Of a DNA stretch of 60,774 nt, positions 1-7,919 are shown piece by piece; the first letter of the stretch is position 1; each line of letters starts with the position of its first letter. The DNA lies in NCBI GenBank assembly GCA_041946675.1, contig JBHGAU010000010.1, forward strand, positions 1 through 60,774, given 5' to 3'. The translations under genes and the position numbers were made by a program. Below the pieces are notes generated by a model. The model saw only the letters and a program-made list of their open reading frames with translations. It did not search any database and was not told where the DNA came from. The DNA is from CAWBKV01 sp041946675. GTDB taxonomy: Archaea > Halobacteriota > Methanosarcinia > Methanotrichales > Methanotrichaceae.

Positions 1-5
1 TTCAT

Positions 6-25
6 CCCCGACCTGAAGGTCGGGG
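6..25. repeat. Perfect 8-bp inverted repeat with 4-nt loop (IS200/IS605-type end or terminator)
   Basis: CCCCGACC at 6-13 and GGTCGGGG at 18-25 form a perfect hairpin around a TGAA loop. Hairpins of this sequence type are common at the right ends of IS200/IS605-family elements and next to tnpB genes in archaea, and can also act as transcription terminators. No transposase is visible to its right, so the rest of any element would lie left of the window. The structure is seen directly; the IS assignment is inference. Confidence 0.5.
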
Positions 26-87
26 TATTCGTGACCCTCCGCGCTCCAATTGTAATAAAAATTATATAAAGCTGAAACACAGGACTG

Positions 88-1110
88 CTAAACCTCACCG
101 CATATTGTCCTGCTCGGAGAGCCCGGCTTGAAATAATCCGGACCATCTACCTTCTCAAACCAGTAGTATCCTGCGCCAGAAGGAGCGCCACGATCACCTC
201 CATGTCTTGGAGCGAAGTGAGGCGGCGAAGGATAATCTTGCGCGCTATTGAAACATTTGACCGGATCATATTCCTGACCGCACCAGTATACAGTTTTATC
301 CCGCTGGTTCATAGAGTGCTTTAGACCCAAGATAGTTCCCTTGGGCAAAGTTTTTTCGGCGTCGCCCCAGTTCTGAAAATCAGGATTAAATGTTTCATAC
401 CAGTAGAAACCTTCACCCTCCGATCCATCTCTATCGCCTCCATTTTGCTTTACAAGGCCGCCATATGTGCTTGGACCTTCAACGGGATTTTGACCACCAA
501 CTGTAATTCGATAATCAGTTGCCTGGTTTGAAGAATGTCTTAATCCCAGAACAAGTCCCGGTGGAAGTTGAATGCTCCACTGGTTCGGATCTGAATTTTT
601 ATCGGGAATCATCCACCAGCTGTACCCACAATCCTGGGGGGCGCCGAGATCGCCTCCGTGCAGGAATATCAGCTCTGATCTGTTTGAATCCAATTGAAGA
701 GCGGGCTGGTTCATGTTATGCCATAGATGCAGCACAAGTCCGGGAATGGATGAATAATCGATAGTGATAAATGGAACTGGTGATCCGCTCGCTTGAGCCA
801 CTTTCGTGCCTGATACGCAGCAGCTATCTGATTTCGCAGGGGGCACGGCATTCTTCAGATAGCAGCTGGGATAAGGTCCCTGGACTCCAGGCCTCACGTA
901 AGTGAAAGCCTGGCAGTCCGGATCTGCAGCACAATATTGCTGACATATGCCTGGATCTGGGGTAGTTATATCGTATTTTCTGTAATCGCTACCTGGACGA
1001 TCAGTGTTGTCTTCAAGACAAAAGGCAGGTATCAGGCACAAACAGATTATCATAAGTATTGATAAATATGTTATAGCACTATGCTTATTATGGTCTCCTG
1101 TCAACCGCAT
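88..1110 (-). CDS. Secreted PAN/apple-like domain protein with three C-terminal repeats
   Basis: The protein has an N-terminal hydrophobic export signal (core ITYLSILMIICLCLIPAFC). A cysteine-rich PAN/apple-like segment follows, with the run DCQAFTYVRPG and six cysteines in about 60 residues. Three copies of a repeat come next, each with a G-L-x-H-S/N-x-N-Q start and an H/N-GGD-x-G-x-x-x-G-x-G-Y/F-x-W-Y/F-E end. Such domains bind protein or carbohydrate on the cell surface; the ligand here is unknown. The start at 1110 (MRLTG) is chosen because GGAGGG lies about 10 nt upstream, whereas the longer ATG at 1143 has no ribosome-binding site. It lies 5 nt or more from the next secreted gene on the same strand and may be co-transcribed with it. 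The PAN call is moderately sure; the repeat is not assigned to a known family. Confidence 0.7.
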   Translation of the reverse strand: MRLTGDHNKHSAITYLSILMIICLCLIPAFCLEDNTDRPGSDYRKYDITTPDPGICQQYCAADPDCQAFTYVRPGVQGPYPSCYLKNAVPPAKSDSCCVSGTKVAQASGSPVPFITIDYSSIPGLVLHLWHNMNQPALQLDSNRSELIFLHGGDLGAPQDCGYSWWMIPDKNSDPNQWSIQLPPGLVLGLRHSSNQATDYRITVGGQNPVEGPSTYGGLVKQNGGDRDGSEGEGFYWYETFNPDFQNWGDAEKTLPKGTILGLKHSMNQRDKTVYWCGQEYDPVKCFNSAQDYPSPPHFAPRHGGDRGAPSGAGYYWFEKVDGPDYFKPGSPSRTICGEV

Positions 1111-1148
1111 ACTATTCAAACCCTCCACAAAAGCCCTATCCATCTCAA

Positions 1149-1607
1149 TTATGCTGGAAGGACTGCAGCATTATCAAACCTGATTATCTGGGTGGTACCA
1201 AATCCTCCAGTCTGCTGAGTTACAGTCAGCACAGTCATTCCTGCGGGCCGAGTGACACTTAGAGTTAAGGTGCCACTGCTATGAGTGCTGCCTTTGGGCA
1301 CATCAGCCCAGTTCAAAGTGAGAGTATTTCCTTTGATAGTGCCATATGCAATATTCGACCAGGAAGGATTCTGAGATTTTTCCTCACCATACCAGTAGAC
1401 GTTGTTGCCGACTTGTGTAATATAGTACGTTCCACTGGGCTTGGTTGTATAGACTCCGGTCAGATCTAAAGATGCCCCTAATAGTCTATTATTGGCCCCT
1501 GAGATTGCTTTATATGAAGGCTGAACAGATTCTGCAAATCCAGATGGTATGATCGCAACAGCCAATACGGCAAATATGCTTATTATGCCCACTATTATAT
1601 TTCTCAT
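1149..1607 (-). CDS. Small secreted beta-rich protein, unknown function
   Basis: This 152-residue protein starts with a clear signal peptide (MRNIIVGIISIFAVLAVAI, cleavage probably after GFAES or nearby). The mature part is rich in T, G, S, Y and V. It contains the run DLTGVYTTKPSGTYYITQVG followed by VYWYGE, a pattern seen in small secreted lipocalin- or avidin-like beta barrels, but I cannot name a family. An AGGTGAG ribosome-binding site sits 6 nt before the ATG. The gene lies between two other exported-protein genes on the same strand with short gaps (about 16 nt to the upstream gene), so a secreted-protein operon is likely. Confidence 0.65.
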   Translation of the reverse strand: MRNIIVGIISIFAVLAVAIIPSGFAESVQPSYKAISGANNRLLGASLDLTGVYTTKPSGTYYITQVGNNVYWYGEEKSQNPSWSNIAYGTIKGNTLTLNWADVPKGSTHSSGTLTLSVTRPAGMTVLTVTQQTGGFGTTQIIRFDNAAVLPA

Positions 1608-1623
1608 TTTATCTCACCTTTTC

Positions 1624-3813
1624 TTAGCTACACGCATTATTGGCAATATCCTGCATATACGTCTCATAGCTAATTGGATTTGCCTTATAGGGTTGATTCT
1701 CTGCTTCTGCAATATTTGCTGCCGTTTGTTCATCAGGAGCAAGTTCAGCTATTGGGAAGCATGGTTTTACCCAACTCTGAGGGTTGGTCATCTCGAAATA
1801 GAACCAATGTTCCTGTATCGCAGGGGATTTTGGAGCTGATGTTTCTGGGGGTGCAGGCTGTTCATACAAACCAAATCCATTAGGTGGCTGGATCAAGTTT
1901 GCAGAAGTTTCTGTAAGACTGAATAAAGGTTCGCCGAGGGACAATCCTATCATATCATCTGGCACTGATACAATGAAGCTTATCACATATTCGATATTCT
2001 TTCCGGAATATCTGCCACAGCACGCGTTCTCCCAATGAACAGTTACCTTGGAATCGTTAAAGAGGTCATCATGAGTAAGCTTTGTAAGATATGAGCCACC
2101 ACCAAATAGGGCACCAATGCCGCAATCATCAGGTCTCCGCACTGTCGGCCAGAACTGGTGAAATTCTACGCCTACGAGTTTACACCAGAAGGGAAGTTTA
2201 TTTGATGCAAAGAATACATCATCCCCATTATTCCCTGATACGCCGCATCCCGGATCGTGTGAGACATAAAGGCGGCCATTTTTCGCTATGTACTTATCAT
2301 TTGAATCTCCTTGTGATAATTGGAAGTAGCTTTCTCCGGAAATTCGTTTATACATCCTTCTTTCAAATATCACCGATGTACTGGCCTCACCTGAACAGCC
2401 TTCAATATTTTTTGCCGTTACTGTAATAGTGTTCTCACCTGGAAACAGGTCATTAGTGTTGATGTTTAAATTGAAATCGCCACTCTTTAAAGGATTACCT
2501 GTAAATGTGCCTAAATAACGGGTGCCTGCATTCGTTGGCAGCCCAGCAGTTGTTGTTACTGTAACACTTTCCAGATCGGATATCGAGTCAACTCTGCTCT
2601 TCAGCTTAAATGTAGGGGACAAGGATGACACTATATTTTTACCTGGCAGGCTAGCTGGATTTGGCTCAATAATAGTTACGATTGGACTTGTGGTGCTATC
2701 ACAAGGCTGAAGATTTAATGTTGTGCTGCTCTCACCGGAACCAGCGCAATTTTGGACCCTAACTATAACAGTGTTGGAGCCTAAAGATAGCATATCCTGG
2801 ATTCCATTAACACTAAATGTGCCGCCACTACGTGGGAATGTATTATCACTTAAAAGATTCATCGAATTGCTGCCGCTTGATCCTGTTACAATTAGTGTAG
2901 CGCTCTCAAGAGGAGCTGCCGTGCTGACTGTACCCTGCAGATTGAACATATTGCCACGCACGACCTGCCCAGATGCAGGTTGCGTTAGCTTCACGGATGG
3001 AGCTTCAGCAGTATTGCATGATGGCGCAGGTCCGCTTGAATCGAATTCAACATCATCAACGGAGAGATGATTTGTCTGTGATTCACCATAAGTCTGCGGT
3101 GCAAAATTTATAATCACCTTTTTGATATTAGCACTATCTGATGTGACCTCCATAGATGTTTGGATAGGTGTAGGGCTAGCACTGGGCTGGAGTATTGCTG
3201 TAGCCTGACCTATTTGTGCTCCTGTAGAATCGAAGGCACGCATTAATACCGTTCTCTGGCCGGCGAGGTTATCGGAATATCCCACCCAGACCTTTACGTG
3301 CCTCTGCCCATTGGTAAAATTCATTTGAATGGGCTTAGTGCAAAATTCTCCGCCGTAACATTGCTCAATGGCTTTTGTGCCCGAATGCGCGAAGCCCTGA
3401 TATCTCCAGGGAGCAGCTTCCTCTGGATAATCAATAACCCTTGGATAATTAAATTCAATCCCTTGGTAAGCATATTGATGAAAGACATTATCTCCGCCCG
3501 ATAGGTCTTCAAAGCTGATCACTACGGGCGCAGTCGGCTTCATTGGAGGCATAGGATGGATTTTTGCGATCAAAACCCCAGATTTAATATATGATAATTC
3601 GGATATCGGCTGTGTCTCAGTTTGATTATTGAGGCTCCATGTGCCCTGTCCCGTCGGCAATTCTTTATTTGGCTTTTCCAGAGCAACAGCGATAATATTG
3701 CTATTTATTGACGTTAGATCTGCTTGCGATTGAGCTTCAGCAAATCCAAAAAATGTGATCGCAATAGCCGATAGAGCAAATATGCCTATCATGACCAAAC
3801 ATGCATTCCTCAT
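1624..3813 (-). CDS. Large secreted multi-domain beta-sandwich protein
   Basis: About 729 residues. The start at 3813 (MRNACLVMIGIFALSAIAIT) is preferred because GGAGGG lies 9 nt before it and a signal peptide ending near GFAEAQ begins directly; longer in-frame starts (ATG 3837, TTG 3864) lack this. The body holds a jelly-roll-like segment (residues about 80-260: VISFEDLSGGDNVF, then SVDDVEFDSSG). At least two Ig/cadherin-like repeats follow, with typical PSVKLTQPASGQVVRGN and VTIIEPNPAS starts and N-T-I/V-x-V-x-V/A ends, then a cysteine-containing C-terminal domain. It is probably an envelope or adhesion protein. It heads the minus-strand trio of exported proteins and is divergent from the acyl-CoA transferase gene. 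Confidence 0.7.
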   Translation of the reverse strand: MRNACLVMIGIFALSAIAITFFGFAEAQSQADLTSINSNIIAVALEKPNKELPTGQGTWSLNNQTETQPISELSYIKSGVLIAKIHPMPPMKPTAPVVISFEDLSGGDNVFHQYAYQGIEFNYPRVIDYPEEAAPWRYQGFAHSGTKAIEQCYGGEFCTKPIQMNFTNGQRHVKVWVGYSDNLAGQRTVLMRAFDSTGAQIGQATAILQPSASPTPIQTSMEVTSDSANIKKVIINFAPQTYGESQTNHLSVDDVEFDSSGPAPSCNTAEAPSVKLTQPASGQVVRGNMFNLQGTVSTAAPLESATLIVTGSSGSNSMNLLSDNTFPRSGGTFSVNGIQDMLSLGSNTVIVRVQNCAGSGESSTTLNLQPCDSTTSPIVTIIEPNPASLPGKNIVSSLSPTFKLKSRVDSISDLESVTVTTTAGLPTNAGTRYLGTFTGNPLKSGDFNLNINTNDLFPGENTITVTAKNIEGCSGEASTSVIFERRMYKRISGESYFQLSQGDSNDKYIAKNGRLYVSHDPGCGVSGNNGDDVFFASNKLPFWCKLVGVEFHQFWPTVRRPDDCGIGALFGGGSYLTKLTHDDLFNDSKVTVHWENACCGRYSGKNIEYVISFIVSVPDDMIGLSLGEPLFSLTETSANLIQPPNGFGLYEQPAPPETSAPKSPAIQEHWFYFEMTNPQSWVKPCFPIAELAPDEQTAANIAEAENQPYKANPISYETYMQDIANNACS

Positions 3814-3885
3814 CCAATTTGCCCTCCAACCCAACATAATCTTCTTCTGAAGATTGTCTGCCAATTAGAGCCTATTGATTAATCG

Positions 3886-3893
3886 TTTAAATA
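3886..3893 (+). promoter_or_regulatory. Probable TATA box for the acyl-CoA transferase-GNAT gene
   Basis: TTTAAATA sits in the space between the divergent genes. A start about 25 nt downstream would give a leader of roughly 45 nt before the ATG at 3962, which argues against the longer open frame beginning at 3875. Inferred from spacing and composition only. Confidence 0.4.
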
Positions 3894-3961
3894 AGTTATC
3901 TTCATTACCCCGGAGATCATATAATATTGAGGTTCTGCAAAAGGTGCCAGAGTCGATTGGA

Positions 3962-5866
3962 ATGAAAGATAAGACCATCCTAGAGGACTTCCGGAAGAGC
4001 TATCCTGAGAAGTTTGTGCCTGAGGATCAGGCATTCAGCCATATTCATGCAGGTGACAGAATATTCATAGGAACGGGGTGCGGCGAGCCACAATACCTTA
4101 TCCATGCCCTCGTGGATTACACCAAGAGCCATCCAAAGGCATTCTTTGATACAGAGCTTATCCATGTATGGACGCTTGGAGTTGCACCTTATACCGATGA
4201 GACCCTCCAGGAGAACTTCAGGCTCGATTCATTCTTCGTCGGAGACAGCACCAGAAATGCAGTCAACCGCGGAGAGGCAGACTATACTCCCATATTTCTT
4301 TCGGCTGTTCCCGAGCTTTTCCGCAGGGAATTGATACCAGTAGATGTGGCTCTCATCCAGACCTCCCTGCCGGATAAGCACGGCTACGTGAGCCTCGGCA
4401 TAAGCATCGATATAGTCAAGGCTGCCACGGAGAAGGCCGACATCATCATTGCCCAGGTAAACTCCAATATGCCGAGGACACACGGTGACGGCTTTATTAA
4501 TTTGAATGATATCGATTTCATCATCGGCAAAGATGAGCCTCTTTTGGAGTATGCGATCAAGGCGCCCAATGATATTGTCCAGAGAATAGGAAAATATGTA
4601 GCCCGCATAATAGAAGACGGCTCTACTATCCAGGTCGGATACGGCATAATACCTGATGCAGTTGTCCCCAACCTGATGGATAAGAAGCATCTGGGGGTAC
4701 ATACGGAGCTTTTGAGCGACGGCATAGCGAATCTTATGAAGAGTGGTGTTGTCGATAACTCAAAGAAGGAGCATAACCCCGGTAAGACGATTGCATCATT
4801 CTGTATGGGCAGCCGGGAGACCTATGATTTCCTGGATGAAAATCCATCGGTCGAGTTCAAGAGGATCGATTATACCAATAACCCAATGATCATAGCCAGA
4901 AACAACCTTATGACTGCGATCAACAGCGCAATGGAGATAGATCTGACAGGCCAGGCAACCGCCGAATCATTGGGGGGAACATTTTACAGCGGCATAGGCG
5001 GTCAGGCGGACTTCATGCGTGGCGCTGTTCTCGCGCCTGGAGGAAAGACTATTCTTGCCCTGCCATCCACAGCCCTAAACGATACAGTATCCCGGATAGT
5101 TCCCACCTTACAGGAAGGCGCAGGGGTCACGCTGACACGGGGCGATGTTCACTACGTTGTGACTGAGTACGGCATAGCATATCTTTATGGAAAGAATATC
5201 CGTGAGCGTGCAATGGATCTCATAGCCATAGCTCATCCAAAGTTCAGGCCGTGGCTGATAGAGGCAGCCAGGAAGAGGACTCTGATCTATAAAGATCAGA
5301 TCTTCATACCTGGAGAGAAGGGAGTATATCCTGAGGAGCTGGAGACCTATCGAACTACATCTACAGGGCTTAATATTCTTCTTCGGCCGGTGAAGATCGC
5401 CGATGAGCCGCTTTTGAAGGACTTTTTTTACAGGCTTTCAGAGAGCAGTATGTATTTGCGGTTCTTCTCGACAAGGAAGGATATGCCGCATCAGAGGCTT
5501 CAGGACTTTGTGGCCGTTGACTACAGCAGAAAGATGGAGATACTTGCTATCCTCCAGGACAAAGAGAAGGAGACAATAATAGGCCTGGGACAATATGAGC
5601 TGAATCCTGACATGCATACTGCAGAAGTCGCTCTGGTTGTGCTCGATAAATACCAGAACCAGGGCGTTGGTTCAGAGCTTCTTTCTTATCTCACGCTCCT
5701 TGCAAGGAGACAGGGACTGCTCGGATTCACAGCAGAGGTGCTTGTGGAGAATGCGCCGATGATGCATCTCTTTGAGAAGATGGGATTCGATATAGAGAAG
5801 AGGCGTGAAGAGGGGACCTATGAGATGCGGATGAGATTCCGGGGCATCGGCGGAGAAGATGGCTAA
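3962..5866 (+). CDS. Acetyl-CoA hydrolase/transferase fused to a GNAT acetyltransferase domain
   Basis: About 634 residues. Residues 1 to about 470 match the acetyl-CoA hydrolase/4-hydroxybutyrate CoA-transferase family: HAGDRIFIGTGCGEP near the start, SLPDKHGYVSLG, and the C-terminal run VVTEYGIAYLYGKNIRERA. Residues about 480-630 form a GNAT domain with the acetyl-CoA loop DKYQNQGVGSELL and a final NAPMMHLFEKMGF strand-helix. It likely moves or hydrolyses CoA from acyl-CoA; the GNAT part may acetylate a protein or regulate the enzyme. Such fusions are known in anaerobic bacteria and methanogens. The ATG at 3962 is chosen over an upstream in-frame ATG (3875) because of the TATA position and a GGTG upstream. 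It stands alone, divergent from the secreted-protein cluster. Substrate is uncertain. Confidence 0.85.
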   Translation: MKDKTILEDFRKSYPEKFVPEDQAFSHIHAGDRIFIGTGCGEPQYLIHALVDYTKSHPKAFFDTELIHVWTLGVAPYTDETLQENFRLDSFFVGDSTRNAVNRGEADYTPIFLSAVPELFRRELIPVDVALIQTSLPDKHGYVSLGISIDIVKAATEKADIIIAQVNSNMPRTHGDGFINLNDIDFIIGKDEPLLEYAIKAPNDIVQRIGKYVARIIEDGSTIQVGYGIIPDAVVPNLMDKKHLGVHTELLSDGIANLMKSGVVDNSKKEHNPGKTIASFCMGSRETYDFLDENPSVEFKRIDYTNNPMIIARNNLMTAINSAMEIDLTGQATAESLGGTFYSGIGGQADFMRGAVLAPGGKTILALPSTALNDTVSRIVPTLQEGAGVTLTRGDVHYVVTEYGIAYLYGKNIRERAMDLIAIAHPKFRPWLIEAARKRTLIYKDQIFIPGEKGVYPEELETYRTTSTGLNILLRPVKIADEPLLKDFFYRLSESSMYLRFFSTRKDMPHQRLQDFVAVDYSRKMEILAILQDKEKETIIGLGQYELNPDMHTAEVALVVLDKYQNQGVGSELLSYLTLLARRQGLLGFTAEVLVENAPMMHLFEKMGFDIEKRREEGTYEMRMRFRGIGGEDG

Positions 5867-6780
5867 ATTAGCCTTATGATGCATAAGAAATCGAAGAGAT
5901 TACGGGCTGTTTTGGATCTATGGCTCTCTTTTGTGGGTCACGGCGAAAATATGCGCAAAAGAATCTCGCTATAGGGCTGCTCCATTATCAGAGGAGATTA
6001 TCTCATTATCTGCGGTTCTGATTCCAATCGGCATCAGATGACTGATTTATGCCGGCCGGACAGCTATCAGCTGTTTTGCAAATTTATCCCGCCTGAAGAT
6101 CACATATCTTCCAAAGGATACAGATGCTCTAATGAGCGAGCCGACTTGACAGGATTTATTTGATCAGCGGTATTATGCTTATCATTGCAGCGTTTAATTT
6201 GCATATTACTATTATCTTTTTCAAATAGTATCTATGATTGTAAATACGATCTAAATTTACGATTAATACAGTCATATTTGTTAATAAGGATAAAACTTAC
6301 GAATTTGAGGTTGATGGATGGTAGAAAGCGTAGAAGATCCTAAGGGATTTGAGCTTACATCCGTCTGGCAAAGTCCAAAATTTGTATACGAACATCTTTC
6401 GTCCAACGAGGGTATCATAGCGAATCGCTAATACTTTGAGGGAATTTTAACTTTCTTCATATTTTCTAAACATCCATAAAGAACATTTTAGTCGCATGCG
6501 GTCGAAATTTTTTACTTTACTTTAAATTATGATTCAGCGTAAAACATAAATATTGAAAGAAGTAATAATAGTATAGGTGCCGATGAAATAAATCGCTACT
6601 GATTAAGAGATATATGGACGCACCCACGGAGCATAAGCAAAGGAATCCAAGCGAATCTGAATGCTATTGCTAATTCAAGGCTAAAGTATCAATGATAATC
6701 AAAAAGGCAAGCAACAATGAGGCCTGAGGATAGCAAATACTCATGGATACGAGTTACATTGAACAATCGAATATAAGGGT
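5867..6780. other. Gene-poor interval of about 900 bases
   Basis: No open frame over 60 codons fits a gene here. The right half is AT-rich, with possible promoter-like sequence around 6535-6560 (TAAAACATAAATATTG) ahead of the KGG array. One short frame with a plausible ribosome-binding site (6318-6431) is listed separately. Just before the array (about 6787-6848), a frame reads LTEEEKRESEAIIKTSNIG and may be the eroded N-terminus of a further KGG copy. I see no RNA gene. Confidence 0.4.
6318..6431 (+). CDS. Possible 37-residue peptide or gene remnant, unknown
   Basis: An ATG at 6318 with GAGGTT about 6 nt upstream opens a 37-codon frame beginning MVESVEDPKGFELTSVWQSP. The amino-acid makeup is protein-like, but I recognise no family. 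It could be a real small protein or the 5' stump of a decayed gene. The stretch after its stop is non-coding. Confidence 0.25.
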   Translation: MVESVEDPKGFELTSVWQSPKFVYEHLSSNEGIIANR

Positions 6781-6891
6781 GTGAAAGCTGACGGAAGAAG
6801 AAAAAAGAGAATCAGAAGCGATTATTAAAACCTCTAATATCGGCAGAAGAACCTGATGCATGAGTATAATGAAGTTTAGGAGCTGATTGAA

Positions 6892-7050
6892 TTGGCTGAA
6901 GAGCGAGGAAGGAGCGAGAGAGAAGGAAAGGGTTCCATGACTGTCGAAGAGGCAGGCCACAAGGGTGGCCAGCGAGTAAAGGAACTCATTGAGGAAGGAA
7001 AACAGGCTGAAGGAACTGAAACTGGAAAGAGAAGATCCGAAAGCAGATAG
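6892..7050 (+). CDS. KGG-motif (con-10-like) stress protein, copy 1, one repeat unit deleted, TTG start
   Basis: 52 residues if translation begins at TTG 6892. This TTG lies exactly 9 nt after AGGAG, the same spacing as the ATG of copies 2 and 3. The body reads EGKGSMTVEEAGHKGGQRV, then KELIEEGK. Compared with copies 2-4 it lacks about 20 residues, precisely the span from one GHKGG/GRRGG motif to the next, as expected from recombination between the two repeats. The frame is preserved. An in-frame TAG 12 nt upstream of the TTG closes any longer reading. KGG proteins (general stress protein family, related to fungal con-10 and bacterial GsiB) are small, hydrophilic, disordered, desiccation/stress-associated proteins. 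It may be weakly expressed or a relic. Confidence 0.55.
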   Translation: MAEERGRSEREGKGSMTVEEAGHKGGQRVKELIEEGKQAEGTETGKRRSESR

Positions 7051-7084
7051 ATAATATAATTCCAATATAGAGGAGATTTAAATA

Positions 7085-7264
7085 ATGCCGGAAGAGAGAA
7101 AGAGAGAGGGAAAGGGCGGAATGACCGTTGCCGAGGCCGGACATAAGGGCGGAGAGAAGACCGCTCAAACTCACGGCAAAGAATTCTATGAGGAGATTGG
7201 CCACAAGGGCGGCCAGCGAGTAAAGGAACTCATTGAGGAAGGAAAAAAATCTGAAAATAAGTAA
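7085..7264 (+). CDS. KGG-motif (con-10-like) stress protein, copy 2
   Basis: 59 residues, too short for many gene finders. It starts MPEERKREGKGGMTVAEAG and carries two KGG motifs, each preceded by GH: GHKGGEKTAQTHGKEFYEE, then GHKGGQRVKELIEEGK. The protein is highly charged and glycine-rich without hydrophobic core segments, consistent with a disordered stress protein. AGGAG lies 9 nt before the ATG. It is 34 nt after copy 1 and 37 nt before copy 3, so the four copies probably form one transcript with individual ribosome-binding sites. Confidence 0.85.
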   Translation: MPEERKREGKGGMTVAEAGHKGGEKTAQTHGKEFYEEIGHKGGQRVKELIEEGKKSENK

Positions 7265-7301
7265 ATGATGGTCATCATTACATTAAAAGGAGATGCAAAT
7301 A

Positions 7302-7514
7302 ATGCCAGAAGAGAGAAGAAGGACCGAGCGGGAAGGAAAGGGCGAAATGACCGTTGCCGAGGCCGGACATAAGGGCGGAGAGAAGACCTCTGAAACCCAC
7401 GGCAGAGAGTTCTATGAGGAGATTGGCCACAAGGGCGGCCAGCGAGTAAAGGAACTCATTGAGGAAGGGAAGCAAGCGGAAGGCACCGAAACCAAAGCCA
7501 GGAAGAGAACCTAG
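7302..7514 (+). CDS. KGG-motif (con-10-like) stress protein, copy 3
   Basis: 70 residues from the ATG at 7302 (AGGAG 9 nt upstream, the same spacing as copy 2). An in-frame upstream start at 7293 is inside the ribosome-binding region and is rejected. The two-repeat KGG architecture is intact (AGHKGGEKTSETHGREFYEE and GHKGGQRVKELIEEGK), followed by a basic tail (TETKARKRT) that is similar to copy 1 but absent from copies 2 and 4. Copies 1 and 3 share the KQAEGTET tail, suggesting duplication of an ancestral pair. Confidence 0.88.
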   Translation: MPEERRRTEREGKGEMTVAEAGHKGGEKTSETHGREFYEEIGHKGGQRVKELIEEGKQAEGTETKARKRT

Positions 7515-7556
7515 AGCTATAGGTAAAACTAACATTTCTATTTAGGAGAGATAATA

Positions 7557-7757
7557 ATGCCAGAAGAGAGAAAAAGAATGAGCAGGGAAGGAAAGGGATC
7601 TATGACCGTCCAGGAAGCCGGGAGGAGAGGCGGAGAGAAGACCGCTCAAACCCACGGCAGAGAGTTCTATGAGGAGATTGGCCACAAGGGCGGCCAGCGA
7701 GTCAGAGAGCTGATAGAGGAAGGAAAGAGAGCAAGGGGAGAACTGCAGGAAAGGTAA
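7557..7757 (+). CDS. KGG-motif (con-10-like) stress protein, copy 4
   Basis: 66 residues. It starts MPEERKRMSREGKGSMTVQE. The first motif is altered to GRRGG, the second is GHKGG. AGGAGAG lies 8 nt upstream of the ATG. It is the last gene of the array, followed 60 nt later by a strong hairpin (7819-7850). The first-repeat change and different tail (ARGELQER) show it has diverged most in sequence from copies 2 and 3. Confidence 0.88.
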   Translation: MPEERKRMSREGKGSMTVQEAGRRGGEKTAQTHGREFYEEIGHKGGQRVRELIEEGKRARGELQER

Positions 7758-7818
7758 GCTCTCCCCCTGCAATCAGATAAGTGCCAAGCTAATATTATGG
7801 AATAATCGAAACAAGATA

Positions 7819-7850
7819 GATCCAGCATCAGTAAATCCTGACGCTGGATC
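7819..7850. terminator. Strong hairpin between convergent genes
   Basis: GATCCAGC at 7819-7826 pairs perfectly with GCTGGATC at 7843-7850. The stem continues inward with TCAG/CTGA after one mismatch, leaving a TAAATC loop. It lies between the end of the KGG array and the convergent phosphoesterase gene, so it probably stops transcription from one or both sides. Confidence 0.5.
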
Positions 7851-7919
7851 TCTCTATCGTTTCCGCTCGGATATATTCGGCCAAAGCCAGCGCCATCTTT
7901 TAACGCTATCTTCAATTGT

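Noticed and set aside
6861..6892. In-frame TAG before KGG copy 1 as possible pyrrolysine readthrough (ATG 6859 to TAG)
   Set aside because: The TTG at 6892 aligns exactly with the start of the other copies at the same ribosome-binding spacing. Upstream codons show no similarity to KGG proteins, so no readthrough is needed.
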